NCBI RefSeq assembly: GCF_900113945.1
Contig: NZ_FORG01000003.1
Span: forward strand, 310,001-374,000
Reading direction: 5' to 3'
DNA length: 64,000 bases
Source of the DNA: Xenorhabdus mauleonii
GTDB lineage: Bacteria; Pseudomonadota; Gammaproteobacteria; Enterobacterales; Enterobacteriaceae
Positions 56,392-64,000 of the stretch are shown one piece after another. The translations under genes and the position numbers were made by a program. How positions within the stretch are numbered: the stretch's first letter is position 1; every line of letters begins with the position of its first letter. The notes below the pieces were generated by a model. The model did no database searches, was not told the DNA's origin, and saw nothing but the letters and a program-made list of their open reading frames with translations.

Positions 56392-57470
56392 TGTTCCTCT
56401 CCAGATGCAGTTGACAGGGCAACTTTCCATCCCTCAATAAAATTGGGATCAAAAAAAGCAATGGTCGTTTTATCAAGGGATAGCATCTGGCGCTGTGCTT
56501 CCTGCACCCAGTGTTTATTCAAATCATCGCCATCAAACAGCACAGGAACCTGCTGTTCCGTTAAATCATGCCAGAATGGATTTTGCCGGCTGAGAACAAA
56601 CGGAATGCCAAATTGAATCAATAAACAGAGCGTACCAATGCCCTGTTGACGATTAAAAATGAAATAACCCAAATCACATTGACTCAGCAATGTTAGATAT
56701 TCGTCAAACGCCATTTTATCTTTCAGAATACGGACGTTTTGCGCCGGAAACAGCGACAATGCGGTTTGCTCCACGCTTTGGATGTAAGTTTGGTTATTGC
56801 CGGGATACCCCATTGGCATAATGACCCGTGCTTCATCACCAAACTGGTGGTGGATTTTATGCAATGCTTCAATATGGCGATTAGATTGATCACCTGAATT
56901 TCCCAGTAACACCGTGATCCCTGCCGGTGAACATGTTTTTTCCGTTACCGTCAGCGCAGGATCCATTCGGGTTGGGAAATAAAGCAATGACGATGGAATA
57001 TCAGGGTTAGCTTGAGCAAAGTAACGAAGATCGCCTTGCGTAGCAAAAATATGCCCCACCCGCTTTTGCGCCAAGCGGCGGAACAGGTAGAACAATCGAA
57101 ATTTCAGTTGGCGGGATTCTTCATACAAATCAGCGCCCCAGACATGCCACCAGAATTGATGTCGCTTAATCTTGCCCAACAATAAGGCTATCCACAACGC
57201 TGCGTTAAACTGCCCATGAAACAAGAAACGAGTGCTTCTGTTTTCCTGTGCTTTCGCAATCACCGCCCGTGACAATGCAGATTTGTTGCCATAAACCGCA
57301 ATCGTTAAGTTGGGATAATTCGATAACCATGCGTGGTCTTTTGACACCACCATAAAACACGGTTTGGCCGGAAAATCGTTCTCCTTCACCAGGACGTCAT
57401 TAAAGAAACGCAGTAACGTTTGATTGTGATGTGGGATATCCGATCCCAGAACGTGAATTAGGGTTGTCAT
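56388..57470 (-). CDS. wecF: WecF, TDP-Fuc4NAc:lipid II Fuc4NAc transferase
   Basis: 360 residues, full length for the family (Glyco_transf_56). Completes the ECA trisaccharide (lipid III) on the cytoplasmic face. [27 protein letters not shown] at the N-terminus, [38 protein letters not shown] in the middle (given here as known family blocks) and [14 protein letters not shown] are characteristic. Four-base overlaps with wzxE upstream and wzyE downstream. Confidence 0.95.
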   Translation of the reverse strand: MTTLIHVLGSDIPHHNQTLLRFFNDVLVKENDFPAKPCFMVVSKDHAWLSNYPNLTIAVYGNKSALSRAVIAKAQENRSTRFLFHGQFNAALWIALLLGKIKRHQFWWHVWGADLYEESRQLKFRLFYLFRRLAQKRVGHIFATQGDLRYFAQANPDIPSSLLYFPTRMDPALTVTEKTCSPAGITVLLGNSGDQSNRHIEALHKIHHQFGDEARVIMPMGYPGNNQTYIQSVEQTALSLFPAQNVRILKDKMAFDEYLTLLSQCDLGYFIFNRQQGIGTLCLLIQFGIPFVLSRQNPFWHDLTEQQVPVLFDGDDLNKHWVQEAQRQMLSLDKTTIAFFDPNFIEGWKVALSTASGEEQ

Positions 57471-58717
57471 GCTCGCCTGCGATAAATGATAAATACGCTA
57501 CAACAAAGAATGAAATAAACAATGTAAGTCGCCATATATGACTGAGCTGCTCCCAATGCGCCATTTTTCGGTATCAACCAATGAGAGAAACCCGTCAGCA
57601 GGAGAAATTGACTAATCTCAGCCAAGACATAAAAACGCAGCGCTGCTTTCGCTATCACCAAATAACCAAACACATACGCACCGACTTTCAACACATCTCC
57701 CACCAACTGCCATGCAAATAGCCCGCGCATAGTGGCGAATTTATCTGTAAACAGCAACCAAATAACAAAATCCCGCAACAACCAGACTGAAAAACTGGCA
57801 GCAGCAACGGCAGGCAAGACGAATTTCAACGCTTTCATCAACTCACCGGTAATTTCCTGCTTACTCTTTAAACGTGAAAGTGTCGGCAACAGATAAACCG
57901 TGAAAGACGCGGTGATAAATTGTAAATAGGCATCTGAAATACTGCTCACGCCCTGCCAAATCCCGACTTCTTCCCAGCTATAGCGCTCTGCCAGCAAGTT
58001 TCGCATCATGACATACGCAACGGGTAATGTAATGGCAGTCAGCAACGCCATCAGGGTAAATTTGCCCAAATGGCTGGCAATCGCGCGATCCCACATGGGT
58101 TTCAAGGCAGTGAGCGGAATGGCCTTGCGTTGCAGGAGAATTCCTCCGGCGGGCAACACCACCAGCGCTGGCACCAAAGCCAAACCTGCCAATGCACCTT
58201 CATAGCCTCCCAGCCAATAACAGAGACTGTAAGCAACCACTCCCGTCAAACTTCCGAGGATGATAGCAAGTGCATTGCCCTTGGCATCCCTGAAGCCTTT
58301 CAAGATAGCCAGAAAATAATTGGCGTAAGCAATCCCCATTTGGATAAATGCGAGTGCCTGTACAACCTTTGTATAACGGTCATGGCCAAACAGCCCGACA
58401 GTGATGGCATCGGTGAACAAGAGAAAAATCACGGCCAACAGCGTCGAGAAACCTAAAATAATTAAGGATGATGTTCCCAATACTACCCTGAGTTTTTCTG
58501 GTTGCTGATGATATTCAGCAACATATTTGGTCACACCATTAAAAATCCCCGCACCGGAGAGTACCCCCAGTACGGTAATAAGTTGGCGAAAATTACCTGC
58601 CTGTCCGACACCAGTAGGGCCGAAGGACACCGCCAGCAGTTTAATGACCAGCAACCCCACACCAATTTTGATCAGTGTGGAAGCGGCTGTCCAAACAGAA
58701 GTTTTGGCAAGTGACAT
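57467..58717 (-). CDS. wzxE: WzxE, ECA lipid III flippase
   Basis: 416 residues, about 12 membrane helices, MOP superfamily. Flips undecaprenyl-PP-trisaccharide across the inner membrane. [24 protein letters not shown] at the N-terminus and [21 protein letters not shown] match E. coli WzxE. One base separates it from wecE, and it overlaps wecF by four bases. Confidence 0.95.
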   Translation of the reverse strand: MSLAKTSVWTAASTLIKIGVGLLVIKLLAVSFGPTGVGQAGNFRQLITVLGVLSGAGIFNGVTKYVAEYHQQPEKLRVVLGTSSLIILGFSTLLAVIFLLFTDAITVGLFGHDRYTKVVQALAFIQMGIAYANYFLAILKGFRDAKGNALAIILGSLTGVVAYSLCYWLGGYEGALAGLALVPALVVLPAGGILLQRKAIPLTALKPMWDRAIASHLGKFTLMALLTAITLPVAYVMMRNLLAERYSWEEVGIWQGVSSISDAYLQFITASFTVYLLPTLSRLKSKQEITGELMKALKFVLPAVAAASFSVWLLRDFVIWLLFTDKFATMRGLFAWQLVGDVLKVGAYVFGYLVIAKAALRFYVLAEISQFLLLTGFSHWLIPKNGALGAAQSYMATYIVYFILCCSVFIIYRRRA

Positions 58718-58718
58718 A

Positions 58719-59849
58719 TCAGGAGAAATACGCCTTGATGCGGTTTATCACAACTTGTTGCTCTTCATCGGTAATGTTGTAGAACATCGGCAAACGAACT
58801 AAACGCTCACTTTCACTGGTCGTAAAGCGGTCTTCTCCGTGGAAGCGGCCACATTTCTCACCGGCAGGGCTGGAATGCAAGGCAACGTAGTGGAATACAC
58901 TCAAGATGTCGTGTTCTTTCATATAACGATTAAATTCACTACGCTCTTCTACATCTTTTAATTTGATATAGAACATATGGGCATTGTGTTCCAAACCTTC
59001 GGGTACGATCGGTAACGTTAAACGACCCGCTTCCGCTAACGGCTTCAATGCTTGATAGTAGTTATCCCACAATGCCAGGCGGCGTTGATTGATTTCCTCA
59101 GCCACTTCCAACTGCCCCCACAAGTAGGCAGCCTGCAGATCAGACAACAGGTAGCTGGAGCCTATATCGTACCAAGTATATTTATCCACTTGCCCACGGA
59201 AGAGTTGTGCACGGTTGGTGCCTTTTTCACGAACGATTTCTGCACGATTAATCATGGATTTATCATTGATTAATATCGCACCACCTTCACCACCGGCGGA
59301 GTAGTTTTTAGTTTCATGGAAGCTAAAACAACCAATATGCCCAATCGCTCCCAACGCACGGCCTTTATAGGTGGACATAACCCCCTGTGCCGCGTCTTCT
59401 ACCACATACAGGTTGTATTTTTCCGCCAATGCCATGATGGTATCCATCTCACAAGCCACACCGGCATAGTGTACTGGCACAATGGCACGGGTTTTTTCTG
59501 TAATGGCTGCTTCGATTTTGGTTTCATCAATGTTCATCGTATCGGGATGAATATCCACGAACACAATTGTCGCGCCACGCAACACAAAGGCATTGGAAGT
59601 CGAAACGAAGGTATAGCTTGGCATAATGATTTCGTCACCCGGCTGGATATCCAGCAAGATGGCCGCCATTTCCAATGATGCTGTACAAGATGGTGTCAGC
59701 AATACCTTCGGGCAACCAAAGCGCTCTTCCATCCAGGCTTCACAACGCTTGGTAAAGTTACCATCACCACACAACTTACCACTGCTCATCGCCTGTTGCA
59801 TGTATTGCAATTCTGTGCCGACTATCGGTGGTTTGTTAAATGGAATCAT
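58719..59849 (-). CDS. wecE: WecE, dTDP-4-amino-4,6-dideoxygalactose transaminase
   Basis: 376 residues, DegT/DnrJ/EryC1 family of PLP enzymes. Makes dTDP-Fuc4N from dTDP-4-keto-6-deoxyglucose with glutamate. The PLP lysine is in SFHETKNYSAGGEGG near residue 181; PSYTFVSTSNAFVLRGA and VVEDAAQGVMSTYKGR are the other cofactor-contact blocks. Its start overlaps the wecD 3' end by 14 bases. Confidence 0.96.
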   Translation of the reverse strand: MIPFNKPPIVGTELQYMQQAMSSGKLCGDGNFTKRCEAWMEERFGCPKVLLTPSCTASLEMAAILLDIQPGDEIIMPSYTFVSTSNAFVLRGATIVFVDIHPDTMNIDETKIEAAITEKTRAIVPVHYAGVACEMDTIMALAEKYNLYVVEDAAQGVMSTYKGRALGAIGHIGCFSFHETKNYSAGGEGGAILINDKSMINRAEIVREKGTNRAQLFRGQVDKYTWYDIGSSYLLSDLQAAYLWGQLEVAEEINQRRLALWDNYYQALKPLAEAGRLTLPIVPEGLEHNAHMFYIKLKDVEERSEFNRYMKEHDILSVFHYVALHSSPAGEKCGRFHGEDRFTTSESERLVRLPMFYNITDEEQQVVINRIKAYFS

Positions 59850-60573
59850 TTAATCTTCCTCTATATAACCAATATGCGGTGCTTTCTATGATGGCACCAC
59901 GACGTGTATAAAGACGCAAGGCAGTAATGTTGCTGATTTGTGTTGCCACTCTCAGCCGTTGTATCTGATGGTTCTGGCACCACAGCTGCGCCGCCGACAT
60001 TAATTTTGTTCCAATTCCTTGATGGTGATTGCCCGGTACCGCAGCCAATAAGCCAATACGTGCCTCATTGCCACCAAGCTCTCTTAACGTGACAAATCCT
60101 TTCATTTGGCCGTATTCATCATTGATAAGCAGGCATTCGTGATCAAACGTCCCCAATACTGCCTTTTCAACCCAAGCGGCATAGAACCGGCCGCTGTCTC
60201 CCGGCTGATACCACGGCTCGCGGAAGCGGCTGGCTTTGAATACTTGCGCCGCTGCCGCCTTCAAGGCAGGTATGTCTTGTGGTATCGCACAAATGAGTTC
60301 TGCATCCAAGCCAACTATCTCTTTGGATTCAATCGGTAACAGCAAGTCCGCCTCACCTTCCACCAAAGAAAAACCCAAACCGGACAGCCTATCAATAATG
60401 GCTGTCTGCTGTGCAGGAATTTTTGCCTGCACCAATGCATATTCATCCAACTGTTCAGCCGTTATTGCCACAGCGTCCGGCGGCGTTTCCGGCAATAAAT
60501 GCAACCGCGCCGTGGATAAGCCAAAAAACTGGCTATCCCAAGCCAGCGGCTCAAGGTTAGCGTGAATAGACAT
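59836..60573 (-). CDS. wecD: WecD, dTDP-fucosamine acetyltransferase
   Basis: 245 residues from ATG 60573 ([18 protein letters not shown], matching E. coli); the frame to 60630 adds 19 residues that overlap rffH. GNAT family. Acetylates dTDP-Fuc4N with acetyl-CoA. AcCoA-binding loop [15 protein letters not shown] near the C-terminal third, then STAYWLYR, the conserved end, here followed by seven extra residues. It overlaps rffH by 17 bases upstream and wecE by 14 downstream. Confidence 0.93.
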   Translation of the reverse strand: MSIHANLEPLAWDSQFFGLSTARLHLLPETPPDAVAITAEQLDEYALVQAKIPAQQTAIIDRLSGLGFSLVEGEADLLLPIESKEIVGLDAELICAIPQDIPALKAAAAQVFKASRFREPWYQPGDSGRFYAAWVEKAVLGTFDHECLLINDEYGQMKGFVTLRELGGNEARIGLLAAVPGNHHQGIGTKLMSAAQLWCQNHQIQRLRVATQISNITALRLYTRRGAIIESTAYWLYRGRLNDSI

Positions 60574-61432
60574 CAAGCAAGTCCATGATATATCTGCCGT
60601 AACCTGTTTTTGCCAAATCTGCGGCAGCAATTTTGAGCTGTTCAGTACTCAGCCAGCCATTCCGCCATGCGATTTCTTCCAGACAGGCAATTTTAAAGCC
60701 CTGCCGCTTTTCAACCGTTTGAACAAATGTACTGGCTTCAATCAAGCTGTCATGGGTGCCGGTATCTAACCAAGCAAAACCGCGCCCCAATAACTCGACG
60801 TTCAATTCACCCTGCTCCAGGTACATCTGGTTAATGCTGGTGATTTCCAGTTCGCCACGGGCAGAGGGCTGGACTTGTTTGGCAAAATCCACAACTTTGT
60901 TGTCATAGAAATAGAGTCCGGTCACTGCCCAATTGGATTTAGGCTGCACGGGTTTTTCTTCAATGGAAAGTACCCGGTACTGATCATCGAATTCCACAAC
61001 CCCAAACCGTTCAGGATCCATCACCTGATAACCGAATACGGTTGCACCGCTCTTGCGGCCTACGACACTTTGCAGTTTCGGGCTAAATGCCTGCCCAAAA
61101 AAGATATTGTCCCCGAGGACTAAGCAGCAGGCATCATCACCAATGAACTCTTCGCCAATTAGAAATGCCTGCGCCAATCCGTCTGGAGAAGGTTGTTCAG
61201 CATAATTCAGATGGATGCCAAACTGTTCGCCATTGCCCAGCAGCCGTTTAAAGGCCGGTAAATCTTCCGGCGTAGAGATAATCAGGATATCGCGTATTCC
61301 CGATAGCATTAAAACCGACAGCGGATAGTAGATCATCGGCTTGTCGTAAATAGGCAATAGCTGTTTTGATACGCCACGCGTTATTGGATACAAACGGGTG
61401 CCGGAGCCGCCCGCCAGTATAATTCCTTTCAT
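60557..61432 (-). CDS. rffH: RffH, glucose-1-phosphate thymidylyltransferase
   Basis: 291 residues, RmlA family. Makes dTDP-glucose from glucose 1-phosphate and dTTP, the entry to dTDP-Fuc4NAc. Nucleotide-binding loop [20 protein letters not shown] at the N-terminus, [15 protein letters not shown], the metal-binding LGDNIFFG and [20 protein letters not shown]. It starts 18 bases after the rffG stop. Confidence 0.96.
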   Translation of the reverse strand: MKGIILAGGSGTRLYPITRGVSKQLLPIYDKPMIYYPLSVLMLSGIRDILIISTPEDLPAFKRLLGNGEQFGIHLNYAEQPSPDGLAQAFLIGEEFIGDDACCLVLGDNIFFGQAFSPKLQSVVGRKSGATVFGYQVMDPERFGVVEFDDQYRVLSIEEKPVQPKSNWAVTGLYFYDNKVVDFAKQVQPSARGELEITSINQMYLEQGELNVELLGRGFAWLDTGTHDSLIEASTFVQTVEKRQGFKIACLEEIAWRNGWLSTEQLKIAAADLAKTGYGRYIMDLLDVYSR

Positions 61433-61450
61433 GTGTTCCCCCTGAAAGGC

Positions 61451-62551
61451 TTATTCATTTCCCAGTCCAAGGCGTTCTCTTGCATAAGAACCATCTTGGA
61501 CTCTACGCCACCAATTCTCGTTTTCCAGATACCATTGCACAGTCTTGCGGATGCCGGATTCGAATGTTTCCTGCGGTACCCAACCTAATTCACGTTCAAT
61601 TTTCGCCGCATCAATGGCGTAACGCATGTCGTGTCCCGGGCGATCGGCCACATGGGTAATTAAATCCCGGAAATGTGCAATTCCTGCTGGTTTTCTCAGG
61701 CCTTTTCCTTCCGAACTCTCTCCTTCAGAACAAAGCTCTTCCAGCAAGGCACAAATCGTTTCCACGACATCAATATTGCGGCGTTCATTATGTCCGCCGA
61801 TATTATAGGTTTCACCAGATTTAGCCTGACTGACCACCAAATGCAGTGCCCGTGCATGATCTTCTACATACAGCCAATCTCTGATTTGTTCACCTTTGCC
61901 ATAGACCGGCAACGGCTTGCCTTCCAGCGCATTGAGGATCACCAACGGGATCAGTTTTTCCGGGAAATGATAAGGCCCATAGTTATTGGAACAATTGGTG
62001 ATTATCGTTGGTAAACCATAAGTCCTGCGCCATGCCCTGACCAAGTGGTCACTGGAGGCTTTTGACGCAGAGTAAGGGCTGCTCGGTGCATAAGGTGTGG
62101 TTTCAGTAAAGAACCCGTCTTCACCATGTAAATCGCCATAAACTTCGTCAGTGGAGATGTGGTGAAAACGGAAAGCAGCCTGTTTTTCTTGATCCAGTTG
62201 TGACCAAAATGCGCGTGCCGCTTCCAGTAAGACATAAGTCCCAATGATATTGGTTTCAATAAAAGCAGCGGGGCCATCAATGGAACGGTCAACGTGGCTT
62301 TCTGCCGCCAGATGCATGACTGCATCTGGTTGGTATTGTTGGAATACACGATCCAAGGCGTCTCGCTGACGGATGTCGACCTGCTCAAATGCATAGCGGG
62401 GATGATTGGCGACCGGTGCCAGCGATTCAAGGTTACCGGCATAAGTCAGGCTATCCACGACAACAACGCTGTCTTCCGTCTGGTTGATAATATGACGGAC
62501 AACCGCAGAGCCGATGAAACCAGCACCGCCGGTGATTAGAATACGTTTCAA
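61451..62551 (-). CDS. rffG: RffG, dTDP-glucose 4,6-dehydratase
   Basis: 366 residues from TTG 62551, giving [23 protein letters not shown] lies seven bases upstream and the TTG overlaps the wecC stop as TTGA. The frame to 62581 adds ten residues inside wecC. SDR-type enzyme with NAD loop GGAGFIGS, the catalytic Thr-Asp-Glu in [11 protein letters not shown] and [11 protein letters not shown] (Tyr-x3-Lys). Compared with E. coli it has a few extra residues, including a Glu/Ser-rich stretch ([14 protein letters not shown]) around 270-285. Confidence 0.95.
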   Translation of the reverse strand: MKRILITGGAGFIGSAVVRHIINQTEDSVVVVDSLTYAGNLESLAPVANHPRYAFEQVDIRQRDALDRVFQQYQPDAVMHLAAESHVDRSIDGPAAFIETNIIGTYVLLEAARAFWSQLDQEKQAAFRFHHISTDEVYGDLHGEDGFFTETTPYAPSSPYSASKASSDHLVRAWRRTYGLPTIITNCSNNYGPYHFPEKLIPLVILNALEGKPLPVYGKGEQIRDWLYVEDHARALHLVVSQAKSGETYNIGGHNERRNIDVVETICALLEELCSEGESSEGKGLRKPAGIAHFRDLITHVADRPGHDMRYAIDAAKIERELGWVPQETFESGIRKTVQWYLENENWWRRVQDGSYARERLGLGNE

Positions 62552-63816
62552 CGCCAAACTCCTTTTGTATCCACAATCCATTTCTGTTTTATTTCATTGC
62601 CACTGATGGCCTTGAACTGACGGTGATCCACCAGCATTAATACCACGTCTGCCTCTGCCAGCGCCTGATCCATATCCATCAACTCGACCACGCCTTTTAA
62701 TGAATTAGGCAGTTCATGTACATTGGGTTCAACAGCCACGGTTTGCCCTGCATGCCACTGGGCAACCATCTCTGTGATATGAACTGCCGGGCTTTCACGT
62801 AAGTCATCAATGTTGGGTTTGAAGGCCAGACCGAAACAGGCAATCTTAATTTCATTCGCACGTTTGCCACTCTCTGCCAAACAATCAGCCACTGCGGCTT
62901 TCACTTGGTCAACCACCCAAAGTGGTTTGCCATCATTGACTAAACGCGCAGTATGGATCAAACGGGATTGTTCAGGATTCTGGGAAACGATAAACCACGG
63001 ATCAACCGCGATACAGTGCCCACCCACGCCCGGGCCGGGCTGCAAAATATTCACGCGTGGATGACGATTTGCCAGACTGATCAATTCCCACACATTGATC
63101 CCCTGTTCGGCGCAAATCAGGGAGAGCTCATTGGCAAAGGCGATGTTGACATCACGGAAACTGTTTTCTGTCAGTTTGCACATTTCCGCCGTTTTGGCGT
63201 TGGTGATAACGCATTCACCTTCAAGGAAAATTTTGTACAGCTCGCTTGCCCTGCGGGAAGATTTAGCCGTCATGCCGCCGACTACGCGGTCATTTTTGAT
63301 AAGCTCCACCATCACTTGACCTGGAAGCACACGCTCAGGGCAATAGGCAATATCAATATCAATATCCGAATCTTCACCTGCTTGCTGTGGAAATGAAAGG
63401 TCAGGGCGTACTATCGCCAACCATTCCGCCATTTGCTCCGTTGCGCCCACTGGAGAAGTGGATTCCAAAATGATCAAATCGCCTTTTTTCAAAACCGGCG
63501 CTATTGATTCAGCCGCAGAACGAACATAAGCCATGTCCGGTTCGTGTTCACCTTTAAACGGAGTCGGCACAGCAATCAAGAAAGCGTCCGCCGCTTGTGG
63601 TGCGGTCACGGCTTTTAAGTAACCGCCTTCCACGGCAGCTTTTACCACTTTATCCAAATCTGGTTCAACAATATGAATTTCGCCACGGTTAATCGTTGCT
63701 ACCGCATGTTGATTGACATCAACGCCAATGACCATTTTTTGGCGGGAGGCAAATGCCGCAGCGGTCGGCAATCCAATATAACCAAGGCCGATAACAGAAA
63801 TTGTTTCAAAATTCAT
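62548..63816 (-). CDS. wecC: WecC, UDP-N-acetyl-D-mannosamine dehydrogenase
   Basis: 422 residues. Oxidises UDP-ManNAc to UDP-ManNAcA with NAD+ in two steps. NAD loop [17 protein letters not shown] at the N-terminus, SPVGATEQM, the Lys/Asn helix [18 protein letters not shown], the nucleophile Cys in [13 protein letters not shown] near residue 260 and the C-terminal [19 protein letters not shown]. Its start overlaps the wecB stop (ATGA). Confidence 0.96.
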   Translation of the reverse strand: MNFETISVIGLGYIGLPTAAAFASRQKMVIGVDVNQHAVATINRGEIHIVEPDLDKVVKAAVEGGYLKAVTAPQAADAFLIAVPTPFKGEHEPDMAYVRSAAESIAPVLKKGDLIILESTSPVGATEQMAEWLAIVRPDLSFPQQAGEDSDIDIDIAYCPERVLPGQVMVELIKNDRVVGGMTAKSSRRASELYKIFLEGECVITNAKTAEMCKLTENSFRDVNIAFANELSLICAEQGINVWELISLANRHPRVNILQPGPGVGGHCIAVDPWFIVSQNPEQSRLIHTARLVNDGKPLWVVDQVKAAVADCLAESGKRANEIKIACFGLAFKPNIDDLRESPAVHITEMVAQWHAGQTVAVEPNVHELPNSLKGVVELMDMDQALAEADVVLMLVDHRQFKAISGNEIKQKWIVDTKGVWR

Positions 63817-64000
63817 AATGTCACCTGATTTTTCTTTAATGCTTCAAGAATTCGCTGGCAAGCCTGCCCATCACCATAAGGGTTATGAGCGTGGCTCATT
63901 TGTTGGTAGGCGATGTCATCCGTCAACAGACGCGTGACTTCTGCAACGATAGTCTGTGTTTCGGTCCCCACTAATTTTACGGTGCCCGCATCGACGGCTT
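63813..64000 (-). CDS. wecB: WecB, UDP-GlcNAc 2-epimerase (3' end only)
   Basis: The last 61 or so codons are in the window; the gene runs off the right edge. The C-terminus [20 protein letters not shown] matches the end of E. coli WecB, which turns UDP-GlcNAc into UDP-ManNAc for ECA. The stop overlaps the wecC start as ATGA. wzzE and wecA are expected beyond the window. Confidence 0.95.
   Translation of the reverse strand, partial: AVDAGTVKLVGTETQTIVAEVTRLLTDDIAYQQMSHAHNPYGDGQACQRILEALKKNQVTL

Overview
The window looks like a chromosome segment of an insect-associated member of the Enterobacterales (Morganellaceae), most likely Xenorhabdus or a close relative such as Photorhabdus. The reasons are a strong enterobacterial gene order (psd-rsgA-orn, recQ-pldB-yigL, lptM-dapF-yigA-xerC-yigB-uvrD, cyaY/cyaA, hemCDXY, argX-hisR-leuT-proM, thrP and the enterobacterial common antigen operon), a moderately AT-rich composition with very AT-rich intergenic regions, and toxin-like islets. 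The genus is an inference from protein likeness and context; nothing in the window proves it.

Layout. 1-1.5 kb: partial tsaE and queG. 2.0-8.7 kb: an accessory cluster with an HpaB-like flavin monooxygenase, a tryptophanase/tyrosine phenol-lyase-fold enzyme with an atypical active site, an uncharacterised 233-residue protein, a 14-helix-type MFS exporter and a divergent LysR regulator. 8.9-13.9 kb: three identical tRNA-Gly(GCC) genes that sit in tandem in E. coli are here pulled apart by an 1126-residue indolepyruvate ferredoxin oxidoreductase-family gene and by a broken MFS gene; each tRNA copy has its own promoter. 14.1-20.3 kb: orn, rsgA, psd, mscM. 20.3-26.7 kb: a transport/regulation block with two MFS_3-like exporters, a DUF805 membrane protein, a LacI regulator and a metabolite:H+ symporter. 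27.2-32.8 kb: yigL, pldB, recQ, pldA, yigI. 33.0-35.1 kb: an islet between yigI and rarD that carries a pertussis/cholera-type ADP-ribosyltransferase and a candidate permuted papain-fold cysteine protein. 35.4-50.9 kb: rarD, corA, uvrD, yigB, xerC, yigA, dapF, lptM, cyaY, cyaA, hemCDXY. 51.1-52.3 kb: a decayed small transcription unit and four tRNA genes. 52.4-53.8 kb: thrP. 54.2-64.0 kb: the 3' part of the enterobacterial common antigen operon, from wecG back to the 3' end of wecB.

How the parts work together. The core genes are housekeeping: RNA turnover, ribosome maturation, phospholipid synthesis, cAMP synthesis, haem precursors, DNA repair and chromosome dimer resolution. The ECA operon encodes nucleotide-sugar supply (WecC, RffG, RffH, WecE, WecD), glycosyl transfer (WecG, WecF), flipping (WzxE) and polymerisation (WzyE). 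The accessory blocks lie at the queG-orn tRNA array and at yigI-rarD and hold the genes most likely to matter for host interaction: a possible aromatic-metabolite pathway with its exporter and regulator, and two candidate effectors or toxins. No integrase, transposase, CRISPR array or phage gene was seen.
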